From contig CALUZV010000015.1 of assembly GCA_944325345.1 (NCBI GenBank), forward strand, positions 21,289-85,288: a stretch of DNA of 64,000 bases, in the 5' to 3' direction. Below the pieces are notes generated by a model. The model made no database searches and had not been told where the DNA came from. It saw nothing but the letters and a program-made list of their open reading frames with translations. The translations under genes and the position numbers were made by a program. Shown piece by piece: positions 34,224-42,114 of this stretch. Numbering within the stretch: the stretch's first letter is position 1; every line of letters begins with the position of its first letter. This DNA comes from an uncultured Parabacteroides sp. (GTDB taxonomy: Bacteria; Bacteroidota; Bacteroidia; Bacteroidales; Tannerellaceae).

Positions 34224-34325
34224 CTCCCCAGCTGCTGGGGAAGGTTTCGCAGCCCTACGATTTCCTCCCCAGCTGCTGGGGAACGTTTCGTACGCCGCGA
34301 TTCTTTCCCCAGCTGCTGGGCAACC
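34224..34325. repeat. Intergenic phased repeat array 6 (40-41 bp unit, three copies)
   Basis: Three copies of the perfect dyad CCCCAGCTGCTGGGG (the third ends GGGC) start at 34226, 34267 and 34307, with spacings of 41 and 40. Spacers share GTTTCG(C/T)A and CGATT. The last copy runs up to the stop codon of the TonB receptor gene (34326). This is the shortest array and has the most obvious hairpin core. Confidence 0.9.
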
Positions 34326-36632
34326 TTAATACGATATTTTACATCCTACAAAGAAACTGCGCGGCATCCCGGGGCCGTAGATGTATTTCGAATCGCGGTC
34401 GGGACCCTGGTCGAAGTCTTTTTGATATTGGTCGAAGAGATTCTGGACGCCGGCGTTCACCTGAAGGGTTACACTGCTGTAAATCGGGAAGTCGTAGGCC
34501 ACTTTGAGGTTGATATCCCAGAAGTCGGGCGTTTCTTCCTCCCTGTCGTTCGGGATATAGCCCGCGAGGTGCTGCACCAGCATACTTCCGGTGTAAGTCC
34601 CGGTCAGCGAGACGGAGAGCGTCCGCCACGGGGTGAAGGTAGATGTCAGATAACCATAGACATCGGGCGTGCGGAACATCCGCTTTTGGGGAGCCAGGCT
34701 CTCGTCTTCGCTCCAACGTTGAGCCTCCTTGTAACGGCTGCGCTGGATAGTCGCCCCAGCCTGGATTTGCATCCACGAATAGACCGCCTTGGCCTCAAGG
34801 TTGATACCCATCACGCGGGCGCCGGAACCGTTGCGGCGTTCCATGATGAGGTTGCCTTGGGCATCATACCCATTCTCCTCCAAATAAAAGACATCGCGGA
34901 GGTCGGTATAGAAACCCTCGACGAGAAGGTTGGTCTGCACGGGGCCGAAGCGGTGGTAGAAGTCCATCGAGGCACTGAGGCTCTGCGATTTCTCTTCCTT
35001 CAAATCGGGAGCCAACTGGATAAGCTGCACATCACCCCCGACGGAAGCCACGTGCAAGTCTTCGTCGAAAGCCTGCGGAGCCCGGAAACCGCTGGAATAA
35101 GAGAGGCGGAGGTTGATGTCTTCAGTCGGGTTGAAACGGACGTTGGCGCGCGGACTGAATATCACATGGTCGATGAGGTTGTGCTTGTCGAAGCGGCCGC
35201 CAATCAGGAAGCTCCAGCGGTCGTTCTTCCACTCGTTTTGGAGGAAGAGGCTGGCGATGTGAACCTTCTGGTCCACGATGCGGTTGTAGCCCATCATCTC
35301 GTCTTTCAAGCCGTCGTAGTTATATTCCAGACCTCCCGTAAAATCGGCGGGCATGAAGAGGCACTTATCCCAGGAATAGGAATACTGGGCGCCACCGACG
35401 AAGGTCATGTCGGTGGTATGGCCGTAGGCATCGGGATTCATCCCAGTGCCGTAGTAACTTTGGCGGTCGGTATGCTGGGCGGAGGCATAGACATTCAGTT
35501 TGTGCTTGTAATCTTTGGAAAAGAGGTCGTATTTGAGGCCGCCGCCGTTGATGTTGTGCTCTGTTTGCTCGGCGATGTTGGCCTCGTGGGGCGGACGGGA
35601 GATTTGGTCTCCGCCTCGACGGTATTCGTTGATGCCGTGATACTCGAAGGTGAGCTTGGAATAGGTGCTCGTTTTCAAGTAAGAGCGGAAGCCGATGGTT
35701 TTCGACGAGAGTTTGCCCAATTCGGAATAGCCGTCGCCGTCGTGGTCGTAGGACGAGCGGTGGCGAGTCTGGCCGAAGACGTAGATGCCGGCTTTATGGT
35801 CGTCGGTTACAAGAGAGGCGTTCACGGTCGTGTTGTTATCCGAGCGGCTGCCGCCAATCATGGTCAAAGAGTGGGCTACTTGCGCGGAATTCCGCGAAGG
35901 CTCCTTCGTAATAATATTAATGGTACCCGCGATGGCAGATGCGCCAAACAAGGCAGAGCCACCGCCACGCATGACCTCGACGCGCTCAATCATGTTCGCC
36001 GGAATCTGCTCCAGGCCATAGACACCGGTCAGCGAGCTGAATATCGGACGGCTATCAACCAGTATCTGGGTGTAAGGACCCTCCAACCCGTTGATGCGCA
36101 CCTGTTGGAAGCCACAGTTCTGGCAGTTATTCTCGACACGCACGCCGGGCTGGAAGTTCAAGCCGTCGGCCAGCGAGGTAGCATGGGTCGTCTCGAAAAC
36201 TTTCGAGTCGAGCACGTTCACCAGAGAGGGGGCAAGGCGGCGCGTCGTCTCGTTCCGGTTCGCCGAAACCACGACACCGTCGAGCGAGACGGCATCTTCT
36301 TCGATGCTGAAGTTTATCTCCAAGGTAGTTCCCTTCTTCAGATTCACTTCTCGCTTCTCGGTCTTGTATCCGATGGACTTCACGACGAGGGTAAAGGTTC
36401 CCTCGGGCAGGTTCTTCAGGAAATAATGACCTGTTGCGTCGGAGACGGTTCCAATGGTTGTCCCCTCAAGATAAACATCGATATAAGCCAAGTGTTCCCC
36501 GCTCTTCTTGTCGAGGATATGGCCGATTATGTTGGCATCCGACGGATTCAGGTTCGGCTCGTCGGCAGCGCTGGCCTGTGCGCACGACAATATGATGCAC
36601 AGGCTTATCATTAGATAAATAAGCTTATTCAT
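34326..36632 (-). CDS. TonB-dependent outer-membrane receptor
   Basis: A 768-residue receptor. Signal peptide MNKLIYLMISLCIILSCAQA fixes the start at 36632. A carboxypeptidase-regulatory-like domain follows (IGHILDKKSGEHLAYIDVYL). The plug domain ends in QVRINGLEGPYTQILVDSRP and IERVEVMRGGGSALFGASAI, then comes a 22-strand barrel ending with SFFVGCKISY. The plug carries NCQNCGFQQ, a CxxC. With a His-rich small protein gene upstream, a metal or metal-chelate substrate is plausible but not proven. No SusD partner is present. Confidence 0.9.
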   Translation of the reverse strand: MNKLIYLMISLCIILSCAQASAADEPNLNPSDANIIGHILDKKSGEHLAYIDVYLEGTTIGTVSDATGHYFLKNLPEGTFTLVVKSIGYKTEKREVNLKKGTTLEINFSIEEDAVSLDGVVVSANRNETTRRLAPSLVNVLDSKVFETTHATSLADGLNFQPGVRVENNCQNCGFQQVRINGLEGPYTQILVDSRPIFSSLTGVYGLEQIPANMIERVEVMRGGGSALFGASAIAGTINIITKEPSRNSAQVAHSLTMIGGSRSDNNTTVNASLVTDDHKAGIYVFGQTRHRSSYDHDGDGYSELGKLSSKTIGFRSYLKTSTYSKLTFEYHGINEYRRGGDQISRPPHEANIAEQTEHNINGGGLKYDLFSKDYKHKLNVYASAQHTDRQSYYGTGMNPDAYGHTTDMTFVGGAQYSYSWDKCLFMPADFTGGLEYNYDGLKDEMMGYNRIVDQKVHIASLFLQNEWKNDRWSFLIGGRFDKHNLIDHVIFSPRANVRFNPTEDINLRLSYSSGFRAPQAFDEDLHVASVGGDVQLIQLAPDLKEEKSQSLSASMDFYHRFGPVQTNLLVEGFYTDLRDVFYLEENGYDAQGNLIMERRNGSGARVMGINLEAKAVYSWMQIQAGATIQRSRYKEAQRWSEDESLAPQKRMFRTPDVYGYLTSTFTPWRTLSVSLTGTYTGSMLVQHLAGYIPNDREEETPDFWDINLKVAYDFPIYSSVTLQVNAGVQNLFDQYQKDFDQGPDRDSKYIYGPGMPRSFFVGCKISY

Positions 36633-36684
36633 TTTTCTGTATTGGTTATAATTTCTGGAATATTTCGAAACTCTGTGCTGTATC

Positions 36685-37032
36685 TTAGTCGTTAAGATAC
36701 GGCGGAGCCCGAAGTTGCGCAGTCCGATGGTCAATGCTGTGGATAGCCTTGACTACCGGAATAACCAATATACAAATAAGGAGGGAAAAGGAGGGAGGCA
36801 AATAGACCGGGGAAACCGCCCCGTCTTCAGCCTTCACAGACGAGATGTTCTGGAAAAACAATATCTCGGAAAGCGACTGGTGGTGATGCGCTACATCTTT
36901 GAAGGGATGCGAATGGCTAATCATCATGCCTTCCTCGACATGGGTATGCATATAAAGCATCACGCTACTGTAGTACCACACGAACAGCAGCGGCAACATC
37001 CACTTGATATAGTCTGCGCCTCTCCGAAGCAT
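36685..37032 (-). CDS. Small His-rich membrane protein upstream of the TonB receptor
   Basis: A 115-residue protein. A first hydrophobic segment (MLPLLFVWYYSSVMLYM) is followed by a His-rich loop (HTHVEEGMMISHSHPF, VAHHHQS) and a second hydrophobic segment (LLICILVIPVVKAI). The start at 37032 is used because a TATCTTTG -7 box at 37053-37060 would start the transcript after the alternative Met at 37065. The His-rich loop suggests binding of a divalent metal. It lies 52 bases before the TonB receptor on the same strand. Confidence 0.75.
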   Translation of the reverse strand: MLRRGADYIKWMLPLLFVWYYSSVMLYMHTHVEEGMMISHSHPFKDVAHHHQSLSEILFFQNISSVKAEDGAVSPVYLPPSFSLLICILVIPVVKAIHSIDHRTAQLRAPPYLND

Positions 37033-37052
37033 ACGTTTTTCCTTTCGGCCTG

Positions 37053-37060
37053 CAAAGATA
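37053..37060 (-). promoter_or_regulatory. -7 box of the His-rich protein/TonB receptor operon
   Basis: TATCTTTG on the minus strand. It decides the start of the small protein downstream. Confidence 0.7.
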
Positions 37061-37091
37061 CGCATCTTCTTAAAAATAGGAAACTGCCGAC

Positions 37092-37119
37092 CCGTTTTTC
37101 GATATTTTTATTACCTTTG
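37092..37119 (+). promoter_or_regulatory. Promoter of the malic enzyme gene
   Basis: TACCTTTG at 37112-37119 with a TTTTTC element near 37094, on the plus strand, 57 bases upstream of the start. Confidence 0.7.
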
Positions 37120-37175
37120 CATCAGTATTCATTTTAGTTGCTAACAAAATCAACTTATTAATAAATCATTTAGAC

Positions 37176-39458
37176 ATGGCTAAAATTACAAAAGAAGACG
37201 CCCTCCGCTACCATGCCGAGGGCAAACCGGGTAAGATTGAGGTCATCCCAACGAAGCCTCACAGTTCCCAGACTGACTTATCCTTAGCTTACTCGCCCGG
37301 TGTCGCCGAGCCTTGCTTGGAAATCAAAAATAACCCGCACGATGCCTACGAATATACTGCGAAAGGCAATTTGGTTGCTGTTATCTCCAATGGTACGGCA
37401 GTCCTGGGCCTCGGAGACATCGGTCCGCTCGCCGGCAAGCCGGTCATGGAAGGCAAGGGACTTCTGTTCAAGATTTTCGCTGGCATAGACGTGTTTGACA
37501 TCGAGGTGGATGAGAAAGACCCCGAAAAGTTTATTCAAACGGTCAAGGCTATCGCTCCGACTTTCGGTGGCATTAACCTGGAGGATATCAAAGCTCCCGA
37601 ATGCTTCGAAATCGAACGCCGACTGAAGGAAGAGCTTGACATCCCTGTCATGCACGACGACCAGCACGGTACGGCGATCATCTCCGGCGCAGGCCTTATC
37701 AACGCCCTTGAGATTGCAGGCAAGCGGATTGAGGATGTTAAAATCGTGGTTAATGGCGCAGGTGCTGCATCCATCTCTTGTACGAAATTGTACCTGATGT
37801 TGGGTGCCCGGAAAGAGAACATCGTCATGTGCGACAGCAAGGGCGTCATCACGACCCGCCGCACGAACCTCAACGAGGCGAAACGAGAATTTGCGACAGA
37901 CCGAGATATCAATACCTTGGCTGAGGCGGTAGTCGGTGCTGACGTATTCTTGGGTCTCTCCGTTGCCGATGTACTCACGAAGGAGATGGTTCAGACGATG
38001 AATCCGAACCCAATAGTCTTCGCTCTGGCCAATCCGAATCCGGAGATTTCTTATGCCGACGCAATGGCTTCGAGAGACGATATCATCTTCGCAACGGGAC
38101 GCTCGGACTATCCGAACCAAATCAACAATGTTCTTGGCTTCCCCTATATTTTCCGTGGTGCGCTCGACACGCACGCGAAAGCTATTAATGAACAGATGAA
38201 GTTGGCAGCCGTTTATGCCATCGCAGGTTTGGCCAAGGAACCGGTTCCCGATGTAGTTAATGCAGCTTATAAGTTGAAGCGTACTTCTTTCGGCCGCGAT
38301 TATATCCTCCCGAAGGCACTTGACCCGCGTCTCCTAACCCGTGTTTCATGTGCTGTCGCCAAGGCTGCGATGGAATCGGGCGTTGCCCGCAAGCGGATTA
38401 CCGATTGGGAAGAATATGCGAACCATCTGCGTGAGATGATGGGCTATGACAACAAGCTTTTGCGTTCGTTTACAGATATGGCGAAGGCGAATCCCAAGCG
38501 TGTAGTCTTTGCCGAACCCAATCATATCAATATGTTGAAGGCGGCTATCATGGCGAAGTCCGAAGGTATCTGTCATCCTGTCCTCCTCGGGAATTGGGAT
38601 TATCTGCATAAGCTCGCCGCTGCCGAGAACCTCAACCTCGAAGGCATCGAAATCATCAACACACGCTCAGACTCGGAGACTGAACGCCGTCAGCGCTATG
38701 CAGCCATTCTCTCGGAAAAGAATGCACGCCAGGGTGTTACCTATGCTGAGGCTTGCGAGAAGATGTATGACCGGAACGCTTTCGGTATGATGATGGTCAA
38801 GACGGGGGATGCCGATGCCTTCATTACTGGTGTTTACAGCCATTATTCCGAAGTCAGCGACATGGCTATCAATATCATAGGCATCCGAAAGGACTACAAG
38901 CACTTCGGGGCTATGCACATCATTACGGGTAAAAAGGGCACGTTCTTCCTTGCCGACACGATGATCAATCAGCATCCGAACACGGAGGTCCTCATCGATA
39001 TCGCACGCTTGACGCACGATGCCGTGAAGTTCTTCGCCCACGAGCCAGTCATGGCTATGCTGTCTTACTCCAACTTCGGAGCCGACCAAGACGGAAGTCC
39101 GAAGTCTGTGCACGATGCTATCCAATACATTCACTCGAACTTCCCAGATATTCAGATAGATGGAGAAATGCAAGTTAGCTTCGCGCTGAACACGAAACTT
39201 CGCGATGAAATGTTCCCGTTCAACAAGCTGAAGGGAAAGGAAGTCAATACGTTGGTTTTCCCAAACTTAAGTTCTGCAAACATGGCCTACAAGCTTCTCC
39301 TCGAAATGGGTATTGCCGAATGTATCGGCCCGATCCAGATGGGCTTGAACAAGCCAATCCATTTCATAGATGTAGAAAGCCGAGCGCGGGATATTGTAAA
39401 CCTGACAACGGTCGCCGTAGTCGATGCTATCGTCCAAGAACAGTTGGATAAACAATAA
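37176..39458 (+). CDS. maeB: NADP-dependent malic enzyme with phosphotransacetylase-like domain
   Basis: A 760-residue MaeB-type enzyme decarboxylating malate to pyruvate with NADP. Residues 1-420 are the malic enzyme part: [47 protein letters not shown] and [11 protein letters not shown]. Residues 430-760 are the phosphate-acetyltransferase-like domain ([31 protein letters not shown]), which binds acetyl-CoA in the E. coli enzyme for regulation and has lost catalysis. Length matches the family. It is monocistronic with a terminator just after. Confidence 0.95.
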   Translation: MAKITKEDALRYHAEGKPGKIEVIPTKPHSSQTDLSLAYSPGVAEPCLEIKNNPHDAYEYTAKGNLVAVISNGTAVLGLGDIGPLAGKPVMEGKGLLFKIFAGIDVFDIEVDEKDPEKFIQTVKAIAPTFGGINLEDIKAPECFEIERRLKEELDIPVMHDDQHGTAIISGAGLINALEIAGKRIEDVKIVVNGAGAASISCTKLYLMLGARKENIVMCDSKGVITTRRTNLNEAKREFATDRDINTLAEAVVGADVFLGLSVADVLTKEMVQTMNPNPIVFALANPNPEISYADAMASRDDIIFATGRSDYPNQINNVLGFPYIFRGALDTHAKAINEQMKLAAVYAIAGLAKEPVPDVVNAAYKLKRTSFGRDYILPKALDPRLLTRVSCAVAKAAMESGVARKRITDWEEYANHLREMMGYDNKLLRSFTDMAKANPKRVVFAEPNHINMLKAAIMAKSEGICHPVLLGNWDYLHKLAAAENLNLEGIEIINTRSDSETERRQRYAAILSEKNARQGVTYAEACEKMYDRNAFGMMMVKTGDADAFITGVYSHYSEVSDMAINIIGIRKDYKHFGAMHIITGKKGTFFLADTMINQHPNTEVLIDIARLTHDAVKFFAHEPVMAMLSYSNFGADQDGSPKSVHDAIQYIHSNFPDIQIDGEMQVSFALNTKLRDEMFPFNKLKGKEVNTLVFPNLSSANMAYKLLLEMGIAECIGPIQMGLNKPIHFIDVESRARDIVNLTTVAVVDAIVQEQLDKQ

Positions 39459-39463
39459 AAAAT

Positions 39464-39499
39464 AAAAGCCTCTAAGATTCATATCTTGGAGGTTTTTTT
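39464..39499 (+). terminator. Terminator of maeB
   Basis: AAGCCTCTAAGAT pairs with ATCTTGGAGG around TCAT, followed by TTTTTTTC. Confidence 0.9.
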
Positions 39500-39514
39500 C
39501 TATATAAAATGGCA

Positions 39515-39548
39515 TAAAAAAGGTATCGATCTTCACAGACAGATACCC
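39515..39548 (-). terminator. Terminator of the MATE gene
   Basis: On the minus strand GGTATC...GATACC forms a stem with a long loop, followed by TTTTTT. Confidence 0.65.
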
Positions 39549-39611
39549 CTCAGAACTTTATCAATTTACACTACTTAAGTTCGAACTTTTCTTTGTAGTT
39601 TTCTACTACTA

Positions 39612-40940
39612 TTATAACTGTATCTTTTTCAACTTCCAGCGCTCACTCCGCAGATAAATCAGCGAAAGTAAGACCATCGTGTCATATACATGCTCTGTCG
39701 TCCAGCAGACAGCGACATCCGCGTAAACATAATACACGATGTAAATCGTATAGAGAGTATAAACGAACACACTCAGCAACTCGAACTGAAAGGCTACCTG
39801 CGTATTTCCTGTCCCCGACACACAGAAGAAGCAGATGAACGCAGGAGCTGCAATGAGATGTGAGCTGAGCATTACCCATAATGAGGGAATGGAGGCAGCA
39901 ATCAACTCCGAATTGTCCGTGTATATTCTCAATATAAGGCTGGGAAAGAGGGCTATCAACAATCCGACAGGAATGATGATGGCATAGCAAAGCAGTACGA
40001 TTCGCTTGCAAAGCGGAAGGACTTCCTCACTCTTTCCGGCACCTATCAGGTTACTTGTCAAAGAGCAATTCGTGGATGCAAAAGCATTGATAAATAAGAA
40101 TAGGAAAGCAGAGACACTACGAACGACATTGGTTATCGCCAAGGCCCGCTCCCCGTGATGTTCAATGGCCACGAAGAATATGAACCACGACACAAATGTA
40201 AGGCCATTTTGCATCATTATCCAAATCGAAACGCTTAAAATTTGTTTGAGCATTAAAAAATCTATCTTAGAAAAGACGAAAAGGCCATATTTCTTGTAAT
40301 CTATGCGACGATAGGTATAAATTATGTAAAAAAGAACAGAGACAGCCTCGGAGATAGATGAAGCCATAGCTGCACCAGCAATACCAAGAGCAGGGAAACC
40401 ACATTTACCGAAGATTAGGATATAGTTCAGAACAATGTTTGTCCCGACCATTACCAAAGAATTGGCTGTCAGCGTCTTTGTATTGGTAATTCCAACAAAA
40501 AAGGCTCGGAACATCGCACCGATGAAAGAGAAAAAGAATCCATAGACGCGCCAGTCGATATATTCCAAAGTGGCATGATAAACAGCATCTGAATCTATCA
40601 TAGGACGCAAGATGACAGGAGAATATACGTGAGAAAGAGTGAAGAGTAGAGCTGCAAAAAGCAACAAGAAAGCCGAGCCTTGCATGAATACCTCGCCGAT
40701 TTTACGGTATTCGCCTTCGCCATTCCGCCTAGCCATGAGAACTTGTGCGCCTACGCTGAAACCGAAACCAAGCATGAAGATAACAAGATAGTAAACCCCG
40801 GCAAGGGCGGATGCACCCAATTCTACCTCTCCTACTCGACCGAGGTAGGCGGTGTCTGTTAGCCCGATAAGATGCTCCATGAGGAGGCTTATCATGACGG
40901 GAAAAGAAATTTTGAGTATGTCTTTATTACTGTATTTCAC
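39612..40940 (-). CDS. MATE-family multidrug/sodium antiporter
   Basis: A 442-residue inner-membrane transporter with twelve predicted helices in two MATE halves. The N-terminal half starts MKYSNKDILKISFPVMISLL and contains GLTDTAYLGRVGEVELGASA; the second half has a matching VVRSVSAFLFLFINAFAS. The family expels drugs, flavins or dyes with Na+ or H+. The substrate is not predictable. A TACCTTTG -7 box lies at 40985-40992. Confidence 0.88.
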   Translation of the reverse strand: MKYSNKDILKISFPVMISLLMEHLIGLTDTAYLGRVGEVELGASALAGVYYLVIFMLGFGFSVGAQVLMARRNGEGEYRKIGEVFMQGSAFLLLFAALLFTLSHVYSPVILRPMIDSDAVYHATLEYIDWRVYGFFFSFIGAMFRAFFVGITNTKTLTANSLVMVGTNIVLNYILIFGKCGFPALGIAGAAMASSISEAVSVLFYIIYTYRRIDYKKYGLFVFSKIDFLMLKQILSVSIWIMMQNGLTFVSWFIFFVAIEHHGERALAITNVVRSVSAFLFLFINAFASTNCSLTSNLIGAGKSEEVLPLCKRIVLLCYAIIIPVGLLIALFPSLILRIYTDNSELIAASIPSLWVMLSSHLIAAPAFICFFCVSGTGNTQVAFQFELLSVFVYTLYTIYIVYYVYADVAVCWTTEHVYDTMVLLSLIYLRSERWKLKKIQL

Positions 40941-40984
40941 AAACTATATTCTTTAAGGGGTATAAATACCATATTTAACGGACA

Positions 40985-40992
40985 CAAAGGTA
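40985..40992 (-). promoter_or_regulatory. -7 box of the MATE gene
   Basis: TACCTTTG, minus strand, 45 bases upstream of the start. Confidence 0.7.
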
Positions 40993-41031
40993 CGGATTTG
41001 TTCGGAAAAGAAAAAACACGAAAAGTATTGT

Positions 41032-41961
41032 TCATTTTTCTTCAGGAATCGACTGCATATCCCGACGGCTTTTGCTGGTTGTTACGAGATAGACGCCAGA
41101 GATAATTAGAAGGACAGAAATGACCTTCATCACGTTGAAAGTATCTAATCCCCAAAGAATGGCGATGCTAGTAGCAACGACCGGTTGAAGGTAGTTGTAC
41201 ATGCCTGCAACGGTTGGACGCAAGCTCTTTTGCCCCACCACCACGAAGACATAACTTAAGAACGTACCACAAACCACAACAAAAAGTATTCCCATGATTT
41301 CTTGAAAGTTAAGAGTAGTCCAAGCTGTAGTACTCAAACTATGGTAGGAGAACGGAAGGGCACAAATGAAAGCATAGGTGAACATCCATTTCATAATGGT
41401 AACGAGGGAATACTTCGTTACGAAGTTCTTGAAAAAGACGATATAGCAAGCGTAGCTAAATTGGGCAGCAAGGATGAGAAAGTCTCCAAGGATATGGTTA
41501 TCGCCCTCATGAACAACGGTATTTTGCCCGCTTCCGAGGATGAGTAGCAAGGCTCCCGAGGCACCGGCAGCAATACCGAGAACTTTCTTCCCCGTGATCG
41601 GCTCCTTCAGATAGAGGGCAGCTAATAACATAGCCCATAGGGGCATACTTGTGGTAATGATAGAGGCATCGACAGGCGACGTCATCCCAACGCCAAAGAT
41701 AAAACTACCCTGATTGAAAACGATGGCCAAGAGCGAGGCGACGAAAAGTTTCAACATATCTTTCGGTGCCACGTGCTCAGCTGGGAGAAAAAAGGAGGCG
41801 AGCCAGAACAGAACCATCGCACCACCGATACGGAGGTCAGTAACAACGAGGGGACTAACTGTCCCGCCAATCATAAGGAGTTTGGCTACAGGGGACATAG
41901 CACCCCACATCAGATTAGCTCCCAGCATGGAAGCATGACCTTTTAACTCATCTTTCTGCAT
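41032..41961 (-). CDS. EamA (DMT) family transporter
   Basis: A 309-residue inner-membrane protein with ten helices in two EamA repeats. Repeat one has ANLMWGAMSPVAKLLMIGG and MTSPVDASIITTSMPLWAML. Repeat two has GTFLSYVFVVVGQKSLRPTVA and NYLQPVVATSIAILWGLD. The family exports metabolites or amino acids; the substrate cannot be told. It is 91 bases upstream of the MATE gene on the same strand, with its own promoter and one for MATE between. Confidence 0.88.
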   Translation of the reverse strand: MQKDELKGHASMLGANLMWGAMSPVAKLLMIGGTVSPLVVTDLRIGGAMVLFWLASFFLPAEHVAPKDMLKLFVASLLAIVFNQGSFIFGVGMTSPVDASIITTSMPLWAMLLAALYLKEPITGKKVLGIAAGASGALLLILGSGQNTVVHEGDNHILGDFLILAAQFSYACYIVFFKNFVTKYSLVTIMKWMFTYAFICALPFSYHSLSTTAWTTLNFQEIMGILFVVVCGTFLSYVFVVVGQKSLRPTVAGMYNYLQPVVATSIAILWGLDTFNVMKVISVLLIISGVYLVTTSKSRRDMQSIPEEK

Positions 41962-41983
41962 ATTCCAATTTCAATTTGGCTTG

Positions 41984-41991
41984 CAAAAGTA
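41984..41991 (-). promoter_or_regulatory. -7 box of the EamA gene
   Basis: TACTTTTG, minus strand, 22 bases upstream of the start. Confidence 0.65.
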
Positions 41992-42057
41992 GTAAAAATG
42001 GAGAAAAATGCATATATATTGCACGTATATGTATCCAGAATAAATATTAAAGAATCT

Positions 42058-42100
42058 ACTGGGGCAGACAGAATCACTTCTCTCAGCCCCAGTTTTTTTT
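42058..42100 (+). terminator. Strong plus-strand hairpin-T-run with no plus-strand gene before it
   Basis: ACTGGGGC pairs with GCCCCAGT around AGACAGAATCACTTCTCTCA, followed by TTTTTTTT. Both flanking genes (fkp and the EamA gene) are on the minus strand. In the minus direction the hairpin lacks a good T-run, so it could be a weak fkp terminator or the end of a short plus-strand RNA. Confidence 0.6.
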
Positions 42101-42114
42101 GAATACCAATCAGT

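Noticed and set aside
34422..36614. A 730-codon open frame on the plus strand opposite the TonB receptor gene
   Set aside because: It is antisense to a clear TonB receptor, lacks any family motif, and arises from codon bias at third positions.
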